From positions 1-54,708 of the forward strand of contig JAPTVL010000552.1 of the NCBI GenBank assembly GCA_028065725.1: a stretch of 54,708 nucleotides of DNA, read 5' to 3'. This stretch comes from Betaproteobacteria bacterium (GTDB taxonomy: Bacteria; Pseudomonadota; Gammaproteobacteria; Burkholderiales; Rhodocyclaceae). Shown piece by piece: positions 46,968 to 54,708 of the stretch. A program made the translations under genes and the position numbers. The notes below the pieces were generated by a model, which saw only the letters and a program-made list of their open reading frames with translations, did no database searches and was not told the DNA's origin. Within the stretch, counting starts at the first letter, position 1, and the number at the start of each line of letters is the position of its first letter.

Positions 46968-49229
46968 TCAGCGCGAACCCTGGTGCGCGCAGACCCGGTT
47001 GCGGCCGGTGCGCTTGGCCTCGTAGAGCGCGCTGTCGGCCTGGCCCAGCAGCATGTCGATGTTGGCGCCGCCGCCGGCCAGCGTGGTCACCCCGATCGAC
47101 AGCGTGAAGTGCAGCGGCAGACCGTGCTCCAACGCCACCTCGGTGCCGGCAACAGCCAGGCGCAGGCGTTCGGCGACATCGAGCGCCTGCGCGGCGTCGG
47201 TCTGCGGCAGGATCACAGCGAATTCCTCGCCGCCGATGCGGCCGACGCTGTCAATCTCGCGCAGCGTCTCGCGGCACAGATTGCCCAGCTGCTGCAACAC
47301 CAGGTCCCCGGTCTGGTGGCCGTAGGTATCGTTAACGCCTTTGAAGTGGTCGATGTCCATCATGAACAGCGACAAGGCGCCGCCGTAGCGGATTGCGCGC
47401 GCCAGTTCCTGCTCCGCCAGCGCCATGAAATGCCGCCGGTTGGCGAGGCCGGTCAGCGCGTCGATCTGGGACAGGCGCTCCAGTTCCTGCAGGGCTTTCT
47501 TGCGCGCGCTGATGTCGCGCGTGACGCCGAGCAGGCCGGTGATCCTTCCGTCGGCGTCGCGCATCGGCACCGCATGCGTATCGAGCCAGCGGCGGCGGCC
47601 CTTGAGTCCGATGATCTCGAACTCCAGCGATCCCGCCTCGCCCCGCCCGATTTTTTCGTTGAGGGCGTTGAAGGTGGCCTTGTGTTCGGGCACCACCAGA
47701 TCGACCACTTTTGCACCCAACACCTGCTGCTCCGACTCGGCTTCGATCATGTCAAGGCCGGCGCGATTCATCTGCTGCAGCGTTCCGTCGGGCGCCAGCA
47801 TTTTCACGCATTCGGGCTCGGCGTCGATGATCGCCTTGAGTTTCGCTTCGCTTTCGGCCAGCGCCAGCTCGATCCGCTTGAACTGGCTGATGTCCGACAC
47901 CATGACGAAAAAGCCCTTGACCCGGTCGCCGTCGAGGTCGGGAACATAGTGAACCCAGGCATGCCCGGTACTGCCGTCGGCCCTGGTCAGCGTGCACTCG
48001 AAATCCTGCCGCTCGCCGCGCAGGGCGGCGCGGATACGGGGTTCGCTCTTGCCGAAGAGCTCATCCCCCATCAGGTCCTGGAAGCGGACGTCGCGCATCT
48101 GCTCGGCTGTCTTGCCATACCATTCCAGATAGGCGCTGTTGGCGAAGGCGCAACGCAAGTCGCTGGTCCAGTAAGCCACCATGCCGGGGATATTGTCGGC
48201 GACCGTCTTCATGAAGCGTTCGCTGGCCTGCAGCATCCTGGTCGCTTCCGCCTCCTGCCGGACGAATTCGCGCAATCGCCGCTGGTAGGCATGGAGCCCG
48301 AGGACAAAGACCAGTGCGCTCAGGGCAAACCAGACCGCCTTCACACGCAGATCGCGTTCCCAGCTGGCGTAGATATCGCCCACCCGGCGCGACACCGCGA
48401 CGCCCAGCGGCTTGTCCATGTTCAAATCGGCCGGCTGAACGGTGTATTGGGCGATCATGCGCTCCTCGCCCGTGGCTGCCAGGACGCCGGCGAAAACGCT
48501 GGACGCCTGCCCGCTGTCACGATGGCGCCGGAAGAACGAACTTGGCTGATCGAGGTTCCTGCCGACCGGCACCGCCTGCTCCCGCGGGGCATGCACAAAC
48601 ACGATGCCATCGCCATGAAGCAGGGATGCCGCCATGTCCTGCGCATAGCGCACGGAATCGAGCAGGGGATCGAAGTATTTCGGATCCAGCGTGGCCGTGA
48701 CGACTCCCGCGAACTCCCCGCGGGGACCGGGAACCATTCGCGTGACGTTGATGGCGAATACCCCGAGGGCGGTACGGAACGGCGGCGAGACGAACAAGAT
48801 ATCGGGGTTCGGCTGTCGTTGCGGCGCCGTGAAATAGTCGCGCCGGCTGAAGTCGAGCTTGTTGTCGAACAGTTCCGGCCGGCTGGTCGCCAGGATTCTG
48901 CCGCCCGTTCCGAGCACGCTGATGGTACGCACGCTGGGCATGGCTTCGACCAGCGTCGCCAGGCGTTCGTTGAATTTGGCGCCGTCCGGTGCGGCCATCG
49001 CTTCCTTGCGCAGATCGGCCAATACCCGGTTGACCGACACCAGGTTCTGCTCGACGTTCTCCTCGATGACCCGGGCTATCGCCAGCAGCCGTTCCTGTTC
49101 GCGCCTTTCGACGCGGCCATGTTCCTGGTACAGATCGAAGCCGACCGCAATTCCCAGCACCGACAGGGCCGCGAGCAAAATAAGCCACTGGACCAGAAAT
49201 GGATCGTGTCGGCGGTGCGGCGAATTCAT
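46968..49229 (-). CDS. membrane-bound diguanylate cyclase with periplasmic sensor and PAS domains
   Basis: From MNSPHRRHDPFLVQWLILL the protein is 753 residues. A first membrane helix (about 12-32) and a second (about 295-315, VKAVWFALSALVFVLGL) enclose a periplasmic dCache-like sensor domain. Two PAS domains follow (about 340-460 and 465-590), and then a GGDEF domain with GGEEF near 665-670 and an REID inhibitory site five residues earlier. It should make c-di-GMP in response to an extracellular ligand. Another ATG at 49292 with a GGGAG three nt before it would add 21 residues. No EAL domain. Confidence 0.93.
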   Translation of the reverse strand: MNSPHRRHDPFLVQWLILLAALSVLGIAVGFDLYQEHGRVERREQERLLAIARVIEENVEQNLVSVNRVLADLRKEAMAAPDGAKFNERLATLVEAMPSVRTISVLGTGGRILATSRPELFDNKLDFSRRDYFTAPQRQPNPDILFVSPPFRTALGVFAINVTRMVPGPRGEFAGVVTATLDPKYFDPLLDSVRYAQDMAASLLHGDGIVFVHAPREQAVPVGRNLDQPSSFFRRHRDSGQASSVFAGVLAATGEERMIAQYTVQPADLNMDKPLGVAVSRRVGDIYASWERDLRVKAVWFALSALVFVLGLHAYQRRLREFVRQEAEATRMLQASERFMKTVADNIPGMVAYWTSDLRCAFANSAYLEWYGKTAEQMRDVRFQDLMGDELFGKSEPRIRAALRGERQDFECTLTRADGSTGHAWVHYVPDLDGDRVKGFFVMVSDISQFKRIELALAESEAKLKAIIDAEPECVKMLAPDGTLQQMNRAGLDMIEAESEQQVLGAKVVDLVVPEHKATFNALNEKIGRGEAGSLEFEIIGLKGRRRWLDTHAVPMRDADGRITGLLGVTRDISARKKALQELERLSQIDALTGLANRRHFMALAEQELARAIRYGGALSLFMMDIDHFKGVNDTYGHQTGDLVLQQLGNLCRETLREIDSVGRIGGEEFAVILPQTDAAQALDVAERLRLAVAGTEVALEHGLPLHFTLSIGVTTLAGGGANIDMLLGQADSALYEAKRTGRNRVCAHQGSR

Positions 49230-49294
49230 TTGTCGGCGTCTGGCGGATGGACGAAACGAAACCGGCCAGATCGCCGGGTCCGCACTTTCCATAA

Positions 49295-49319
49295 GCTCCC
49301 GTGGGTGAGACCCGGGAGC
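49295..49319 (-). promoter_or_regulatory. hairpin upstream of the diguanylate cyclase gene
   Basis: GCTCCCG (49295-49301) pairs with CGGGAGC (49313-49319), with further pairing inside the loop. On the minus strand the 3' arm contains the GGGAG ribosome site of the ATG at 49292, so folding could hide it. Confidence 0.45.
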
Positions 49320-49469
49320 GGATAGCGCATTCTGCCCCAAAGACAGCGGCATGGATAAGCAATTCGGGAGGAAATCGGTGCCACCCCCCGGGGTGACGGC
49401 GGCATCAGTTCGCTTCGATAGCCGGTTTCCATGGCGCCGGGGCCTTCGGCTTGCGACGCTTCGCCCGCC

Positions 49470-50630
49470 TCAAGGAACGTGGGGCATCCTGCACAGATTG
49501 CCCGCCGGGAAGGCCGTGATGCCCTCGGCCAGCGGCCACGACGGCTCGCTGCCATGGCAAACGACATACAGGTGATCGAGCTTCAACACCTCGCGGGCCG
49601 AGCGCATGGATGGCGTGACGGCCGGCGAGCGGGTCAGCTTGACCTCGAAACCGATGCGTTCCGTCCCGCGCAGGATCAGCAGATCGAGTTCGCTGCCGGT
49701 ATGCACGCCCCAGAACCAGGCACCATCGCGCCCGACGCCGGAACGACGAGCCAGTTCGAGGACGATCAGCCCCTCCCAGGAGGCGCCGCACTTGGGATGG
49801 GCAAGCAGGGCCTCCTGGCTGCCGATGCCGAGCAGGCTGTGCAGCAGCCCGGTATCGGCGATGTAGACCTTGGGTGCCTTGATCTCGCGCTTGCCGACAT
49901 TGGCATGCCACGGCCGCAGGCGGCGAACCAGGAAGGTACCCTCCAGCACATCCAGCCAGCGCGACACGGTCTTGTCGGTGACGCCCATGGCGCGCGCCAG
50001 TTCGCTGCCATTCCAGGTTTGCCCGTGGTAATGGGCGAGCATGGTCCAGAAGCGGCGCATGGTCGCCGCCGGCAGGGCAAACCCGAGCTGGGCCAGGTCG
50101 CGCTCGAGATAGGTCCGGATCAGCGCGGCGCGCCATTCGCTGCTGGCCGCATCGCTCGCCGCCAGCAGCGCGCGCGGAAAGCCGCCGCGCAGCCAGCGCG
50201 CGTCGATGTCGCCGGCGGCAATCTCGTCCAGGCCAAAGCCTTCGAGTTCGTGAAAACCGATGCGGCCGGCCAGCGACTCGGCGGATTGGCGCATCAGTTC
50301 CGGCGACGCGCTGCCGAGGATCAGGAAGCGCGCCGGGCAATCGGGTCGATCCGCCAGCACCCGCAGCAGCGGAAACAGGTCCGGGCGCCACTGGATTTCG
50401 TCGAGCACCACCAGGCCGCGCAGCGGACGCAGGGCGAACGACGGGTCGGCCAGTCGCGCCAGATGGTCCGGGTCTTCCAGATCGAACAGCGTGGACGGGC
50501 CGTCCCAGACGGCGGCCAAAGCCCGCGCCAGCGTGGTCTTGCCCACCTGGCGCGGGCCGAGCAGAGCCACCACGGGAAAGTCGGCGAGCCGGCGGCGCAG
50601 GCGGTCGAGATGCGAGGAACGGGAATCCAT
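49470..50630 (-). CDS. AAA ATPase with DUF4143 domain
   Basis: The 386-residue protein has an AAA_14 core with Walker A GPRQVGKTT (about residue 25), Walker B GLVVLDEIQ and the sensor motif FLILGSASPEL. A winged-helix segment follows (ELARAMGVTDKTVSRWLDVL), and then the DUF4143 nuclease-like C-terminal region (KVYIADTGLLHSLLG, ELDLLI, GFEVKLTRSP). Proteins of this COG1373 type are common, mobile single genes of unknown role. The start ATG at 50630 is near a strong palindrome, which may be an operator. Base use looks like its neighbours. Confidence 0.9.
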   Translation of the reverse strand: MDSRSSHLDRLRRRLADFPVVALLGPRQVGKTTLARALAAVWDGPSTLFDLEDPDHLARLADPSFALRPLRGLVVLDEIQWRPDLFPLLRVLADRPDCPARFLILGSASPELMRQSAESLAGRIGFHELEGFGLDEIAAGDIDARWLRGGFPRALLAASDAASSEWRAALIRTYLERDLAQLGFALPAATMRRFWTMLAHYHGQTWNGSELARAMGVTDKTVSRWLDVLEGTFLVRRLRPWHANVGKREIKAPKVYIADTGLLHSLLGIGSQEALLAHPKCGASWEGLIVLELARRSGVGRDGAWFWGVHTGSELDLLILRGTERIGFEVKLTRSPAVTPSMRSAREVLKLDHLYVVCHGSEPSWPLAEGITAFPAGNLCRMPHVP

Positions 50631-50649
50631 GCCCGGATGTTACCATGAA

Positions 50650-50673
50650 TATTCGGAGTAACACTCCGATATT
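50650..50673 (-). promoter_or_regulatory. palindrome upstream of the DUF4143 ATPase gene
   Basis: CGGAGT (50655-50660) and ACTCCG (50664-50669) are perfect inverted repeats around AAC, with ATAT flanks on both sides. It lies 20-43 nt before the start codon, right where a self-regulating operator would be placed. Confidence 0.65.
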
Positions 50674-50772
50674 TCATGCCTTGTTCGTGACGCCGCAAAG
50701 CCCGCCCGCCGTCCCGCCGGCGCCGTCCGCAAGGGATGCCGTCTCCGGCTCAGCCGGAGACATAACTTTCCG

Positions 50773-53700
50773 CTACATGCTGCGCCGATACTGCCCGCCT
50801 ACCTCGTAGAGCGCGTTGCTGATCTGGCCCAGCGAACAATGGCGCACGGCATCCATCATCACGGCGAAGACGTTGCCGTTGTCGATTACCGCCTGCTTGA
50901 GCCTGGCGATGGCCTCCGGTGCCTGTTTCGCATTGCGCTTCTGAAAATCCGCCAGGCGCCTGAGCTGCGACTGCTTTTCGTCCTCGGTCGAGCGCGCCAG
51001 TTCGATTTCGCTGGCGACACCCGAGCCGTGCGGGTTGAGGAAGGTATTGACACCGATGATGGGGTAGGAGCCGTCGTGCTTCTTGTGCTCGTAGTGCATC
51101 GACTCTTCCTGGATCTTGCCGCGCTGGTAGCCGGTTTCCATGGCGCCGAGCACGCCGCCCCTTGAGGCGATGGCCTCGAATTCCTTGAGCACCGCCTCCT
51201 CGACCAGGTCGGTCAGTTCCTCGATGATGAAGGCGCCCTGGTTCGGGTTCTCGTTCTTGGCCACGCCCCACTCACGGTTGATGATGAGCTGGATCGCCAT
51301 GGCGCGGCGCACGCTCTCCTCGGTCGGCGTGGTGATCGCCTCGTCGTAGGCATTGGTGTGGAGTGAGTTGCAGTTGTCGTAGATGGCGATCAGGGCCTGC
51401 AGCGTGGTGCGGATGTCGTTGAAGTCCATCTCCTGCGCGTGCAGGCTGCGGCCGGAAGTCTGGATGTGGTATTTCAACTTCTGCGAACGCTCGTTGGCGC
51501 CGTACTTGTTCTTCATCGCCACGGCCCAGATGCGGCGCGCGACGCGGCCGATCACCGAGTATTCCGGGTCCATGCCGTTGCTGAAGAAGAAGCTCAGGTT
51601 GGGTGCGAAATCGTCGATGTGCATGCCGCGCGCGAGGTAGGTCTCGACGTAGGTGAAGCCGTTGGCCAGCGTGAATGCCAATTGGGAAATCGGATTCGCG
51701 CCGGCCTCGGCGATGTGGTAGCCGGAGATCGACACCGAATAGAAGTTGCGGATCTGGTTATGCACGAAAAACTCGGCGATGTCGCCCATCATCTTCAGCG
51801 CGAACTCGGTACTGAAAATGCAGGTGTTCTGGCCCTGGTCTTCCTTGAGGATGTCGGCCTGCACCGTGCCGCGCACCGATGACAGCGTCCATTCGCGGAT
51901 CTTCTCGGCCTCGTCCTCGGTGGCGTCGCGGCCGTTCTGCTCGCGGAACTTGTCGATCTGCTGGTCGACGGCGGCATTGAGGAACATGGCCAGGATCATC
52001 GGCGCCGGGCCGTTGATGGTCATCGACACCGAGGTCGCCGGATCGCACAGGTCGAAGCCGGAATACAGCACCTTGAGGTCGTCCAGAGTGGCGATCGAGA
52101 CGCCGGAATTGCCGATTTTGCCGTAGATGTCGGGGCGCGGATCGGGGTCGCAGCCGTAGAGCGTAACCGAGTCGAAGGCGGTGGACAGGCGCTTGGCCGG
52201 CATGCCCTCGGAAACCTTGAGGAAGCGCTTGTTGGTGCGGAAGGCGTCGCCCTCGCCGGCGAACATGCGCGTCGGGTCCTCGTTCTCGCGCTTGAAGGCG
52301 AACACGCCGGCGGTGTAGGGGAAGGAACCGGGCACGTTCTCGCGCATCAGGAACTTGAGCAGTTCGCCCTCGTCCTCGAAGCGCGGCAGCGCCACCTTGC
52401 GGATCTTGGTGCCGGAGAGCGTTTCGTGCACCAGGCCGGTGCGGATTTCCTTGTCGCGGATCTTGACCACGTACTCGTCGCCGGCATAGGCCTTCTTCAT
52501 GTCCGGCCACATCGCCAGCAGCTTGCGCGCGTGCGGCGTGAGCTGGCCGTCTTTCCAGGCGATGAGTTCGTCGAAATCGCCCGCCTTCTTGTTGCAAGCC
52601 TCGAAGATGGCCTTGGCAGTCTTCAGCGACTGCCGCTCGCGCGCCAGCGTTGCCTGCTCGCCGATGTGCCGGTGATAGCCGCGCAGCGTGTCGGCAATCT
52701 CGGCCAGGTAGCGCACACGGTCGGCGGGAACGATGGCCCTGCCGGCCGACGAAGCCTTGACATCGACCGCCGGCAGGCGGCTCTTGGCTAACTTCAGCCC
52801 GCGCTCCACGAGGCGTGGCACCAGCGCCTGGTACAGCGCGGTGATGCCGTCGTCGTTGAAGCGCGCCGCCATGGTGCCGAACACCGGCATCGCCTCGGGC
52901 TTCTCGCCGAACTTTTCGCGGTTGCGCTGGTACTGCTTGCGCACGTCGCGCAGCGCGTCGGAGGCCCCGCGCCGGTCGAACTTGTTGATCGCGACGAAGT
53001 CGGCGAAGTCGAGCATGTCGATCTTCTCCAGCTGCGAGGCGGCGCCGAACTCCGGCGTCATGACATACAGCGAAACATCCACCAGCGGCACGATCGCCGC
53101 GTCGCCCTGGCCGATGCCCGAGGTCTCGACCACGATCAGGTCGAAGCCGGCCACCTTGCAGGCCGCGATCACGTCGGGCAGCGCCTTGGAGATTTCCGAG
53201 CCGGTGTCGCGTGTCGCCAGCGAACGCATGTAGATGTTTGGATGGCCGATCGCGTTCATGCGGATGCGGTCGCCCAGCAACGCGCCGCCGGTGCGTTTGC
53301 GCGAAGGGTCGATGGAAATCACCGCAATCTTCTGGCTGTCGTCCTGGTCGAGGCGGAAGCGGCGGATCAGTTCGTCGGTCAGCGAGGACTTGCCGGCGCC
53401 GCCGGTGCCGGTAATTCCCAGGGTGGGAACCGCGGTCGGCGCCGACGAAAGTGTGGCGGCCTTGTCGTGCAGCGCCTTCTTCGCCTTCTCCGGCCAGGCG
53501 CCGTTTTCCAGCGCGGTGATGATCTGCGCCAGGTTGCGCAGGCGTTCGGCGCGGTCGGCGACTTCCAGCGCCTTGAGCTCCTGCGGCGCGCGCTTGCTGA
53601 TATCGAGGTCGCAGCGCATCACCATGTCGTTGATCATGCCCTGCAGGCCCATCTTCTGGCCGTCCTCGACCGAATACAGGTGAGCCACGCCGTAGTCGTG

Positions 53701-54057
53701 CAGTTCCTTCATCTCGGCCGGCACGATGACGCCACCGCCGCCGCCGAAGACCTGGATGTTCTCGCCGCCGCGTTGCCTGAGCAGATCGATCATGTACTTG
53801 AAGAATTCGACGTGGCCGCCCTGGTAGGACGACACGGCGATGCCCTGCGCATCTTCCTGCAGCGCCGCATTGACGATTTCGTCCACCGAACGGTTGTGGC
53901 CAAGATGGATCACCTCGGCGCCGGTGGCCTGCAGGATGCGGCGCATGATGTTGATCGAGGCGTCATGGCCGTCGAACAGCGAAGTGGCGGTGACGAAGCG
54001 CACCTTGTGCCTGGGCTTGTAGGGCACGAGTTTCGCGGCGATGCTCAGATCGGTCAT
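50773..54057 (-). CDS. icmF: fused isobutyryl-CoA mutase IcmF
   Basis: IcmF is a coenzyme B12-dependent acyl-CoA mutase with its G-protein chaperone built in; it interconverts isobutyryl-CoA and n-butyryl-CoA. From [15 protein letters not shown] the 1094-residue protein has a B12-binding domain (about 20-150, base-off motif [12 protein letters not shown]), a MeaB-like GTPase domain (about 220-430, P-loop [17 protein letters not shown]) and the mutase barrel (about 550-1090). At the position where methylmalonyl-CoA mutase has the carboxylate-binding Arg (MVRNTYIF), this protein has Gln743 (GQNTCIF), and Phe (GVFAF) replaces the usual Tyr. Both changes support IcmF over methylmalonyl-CoA mutase. 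The ATG at 54057 gives the family length. It is divergent from an AraC-type gene. Confidence 0.95.
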   Translation of the reverse strand: MTDLSIAAKLVPYKPRHKVRFVTATSLFDGHDASINIMRRILQATGAEVIHLGHNRSVDEIVNAALQEDAQGIAVSSYQGGHVEFFKYMIDLLRQRGGENIQVFGGGGGVIVPAEMKELHDYGVAHLYSVEDGQKMGLQGMINDMVMRCDLDISKRAPQELKALEVADRAERLRNLAQIITALENGAWPEKAKKALHDKAATLSSAPTAVPTLGITGTGGAGKSSLTDELIRRFRLDQDDSQKIAVISIDPSRKRTGGALLGDRIRMNAIGHPNIYMRSLATRDTGSEISKALPDVIAACKVAGFDLIVVETSGIGQGDAAIVPLVDVSLYVMTPEFGAASQLEKIDMLDFADFVAINKFDRRGASDALRDVRKQYQRNREKFGEKPEAMPVFGTMAARFNDDGITALYQALVPRLVERGLKLAKSRLPAVDVKASSAGRAIVPADRVRYLAEIADTLRGYHRHIGEQATLARERQSLKTAKAIFEACNKKAGDFDELIAWKDGQLTPHARKLLAMWPDMKKAYAGDEYVVKIRDKEIRTGLVHETLSGTKIRKVALPRFEDEGELLKFLMRENVPGSFPYTAGVFAFKRENEDPTRMFAGEGDAFRTNKRFLKVSEGMPAKRLSTAFDSVTLYGCDPDPRPDIYGKIGNSGVSIATLDDLKVLYSGFDLCDPATSVSMTINGPAPMILAMFLNAAVDQQIDKFREQNGRDATEDEAEKIREWTLSSVRGTVQADILKEDQGQNTCIFSTEFALKMMGDIAEFFVHNQIRNFYSVSISGYHIAEAGANPISQLAFTLANGFTYVETYLARGMHIDDFAPNLSFFFSNGMDPEYSVIGRVARRIWAVAMKNKYGANERSQKLKYHIQTSGRSLHAQEMDFNDIRTTLQALIAIYDNCNSLHTNAYDEAITTPTEESVRRAMAIQLIINREWGVAKNENPNQGAFIIEELTDLVEEAVLKEFEAIASRGGVLGAMETGYQRGKIQEESMHYEHKKHDGSYPIIGVNTFLNPHGSGVASEIELARSTEDEKQSQLRRLADFQKRNAKQAPEAIARLKQAVIDNGNVFAVMMDAVRHCSLGQISNALYEVGGQYRRSM

Positions 54058-54143
54058 GGCGACGGCTCCAGGATGGGCGGCAGAGCTTGCATCATAGGCA
54101 ATGGGCGATGGCGCCGCCATGACACAAAACGACGATAACTATG

Positions 54144-54149
54144 CATAAT
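54144..54149 (+). promoter_or_regulatory. candidate -10 directly before the AraC-type gene
   Basis: CATAAT is 8 nt before the ATG at 54158, so a transcript would begin within a base or two of the start codon. ATGACA lies 19 bp upstream. A CATAAT/ATTATG inverted repeat (54144-54149 and 54155-54160) surrounds it. No Shine-Dalgarno is seen. Confidence 0.4.
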
Positions 54150-54157
54150 ATGCCATT

Positions 54158-54708
54158 ATGTCCAAAGTCGCCACCTCCGCCCGCAGGCCTGCCGGAAGCC
54201 CATCGACCGTCGCCATGGGCTTTGTCAGCGGTATCCTGTCTGGGGTTTCGCGCGCCGGGCTGACGGCCGAGACCCTGCTCGACCGTGCAGGAATTGCCAC
54301 CCATCTGCTGCATGATCGCAGCGCCCGCATCCCGGTCGCGCGCTACGCCGCGCTGTATCGCCTGATCAACGAAAGCCTCGACGATGAGGGCTTTGCGTTG
54401 TTTTCGCGCCCCCTGCGCCGCGGCAGCTTCGAGTTCCTCTGCCGCGCCGCGCTCTCCGCAGGCACGCTGGAACAGGCCCTGGAACGCATCGCGCGCTTCC
54501 TGCATCTGGTACTCGACGACCTCGAAATGGAACTGGAAACCAGCGGACACGCCGCGGTGATCGTCATCAGCGAGGAACAGTCGCTGCCGGTCGGCGCCGC
54601 CGGACGCGTGTTCGCCCACGAATGGCTGCTGCGCATGATCCACGGCCTGGCAGCCTGGCTGGTGGCGCACCCGCTGCCGCTCGACGAAGTCTGCTTCCCC
54701 TATCCGCC
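54158..54708 (+). CDS. AraC-family transcriptional regulator (partial)
   Basis: The frame starts at the ATG at 54158 and is cut by the window end after 183 codons. The N-terminal ligand-binding domain (arabinose-binding-like PF12625 type) is visible: MGFVSGILSGVSRAGLTAETLLDRAGI, RIPVARYAALYRLINESL, FEFLCRAALSAGTLEQALERIARFL. The C-terminal AraC DNA-binding domain should follow outside the window. It is divergent from icmF, so it may control acyl-CoA metabolism genes. No ribosome site is seen before the ATG. Confidence 0.85.
   Translation, partial: MSKVATSARRPAGSPSTVAMGFVSGILSGVSRAGLTAETLLDRAGIATHLLHDRSARIPVARYAALYRLINESLDDEGFALFSRPLRRGSFEFLCRAALSAGTLEQALERIARFLHLVLDDLEMELETSGHAAVIVISEEQSLPVGAAGRVFAHEWLLRMIHGLAAWLVAHPLPLDEVCFPYP

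Noticed and set aside
46983..49325. Plus-strand frame of 780 codons opposite the diguanylate cyclase
   Set aside because: Antisense shadow with no recognisable domains; the minus strand has PAS and GGEEF motifs.

Overview
The window reads as ordinary, GC-rich betaproteobacterial chromosome. The gene content and order (mraZ-rsmH-ftsL-ftsI-murEF-mraY-murD-ftsW-murGCB-ddlB-ftsQAZ-lpxC, then dciA facing an M23-type gene; rplU-rpmA-obgE-proB; fused IcmF mutase) resemble Rhodocyclales or Sterolibacteriaceae-like bacteria. That placement is inferred from gene order and protein motifs only. I see no rRNA, tRNA, CRISPR array or prophage.

Region 1 (1-20128) is a complete division and cell-wall (dcw) cluster on the minus strand. 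It starts at a promoter with three 10-bp-phased TGGG boxes in front of mraZ and runs to lpxC plus a small membrane-protein gene. Most genes overlap by 1-8 nt, so they are probably translated as a coupled unit. It makes lipid II (MurC-G, MraY, Ddl, MurB), the septal synthase (FtsW/FtsI), the divisome core (FtsL, Q, A, Z) and commits lipid A synthesis (LpxC). dciA (replicative helicase loading) converges on its end.

Region 2 (20385-32699) is a membrane and ion-homeostasis block: phosphatidylserine decarboxylase, a CPA2-type antiporter, the HtpX protease, an NhaD-like antiporter, a KefC-like antiporter with an RCK domain, a PAS4-GGDEF-EAL c-di-GMP protein with an FNR-type site in its promoter, and a P2-type cation ATPase.

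Region 3 (32700-40283) holds a lutABC lactate-oxidation operon with a periplasmic double-thioredoxin protein at its end and a divergent IclR regulator, then rplU-rpmA, obgE and proB.

Region 4 (40304-45861) is an accessory island. Four toxin-antitoxin modules (VapBC, BrnTA, AbrB-type/MazF, RHH/MazF) lie around a porin gene and a REP-associated transposase. One transposase-BrnTA segment is bracketed by a 19-bp inverted repeat.

Region 5 (45977-54708) carries 3-hydroxybutyryl-CoA dehydrogenase, a membrane diguanylate cyclase, a DUF4143-type AAA ATPase behind a strong palindrome, fused isobutyryl-CoA mutase IcmF, and the start of a divergent AraC-type regulator cut by the window edge.

I found no clearly new multi-gene system. 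The best leads are the REP-bracketed transposase/BrnTA unit, the double-thioredoxin gene tied to lutABC, the FNR-type promoter of the c-di-GMP gene, the duplicated ftsW tail, and several compact operators and possible leaderless promoters.
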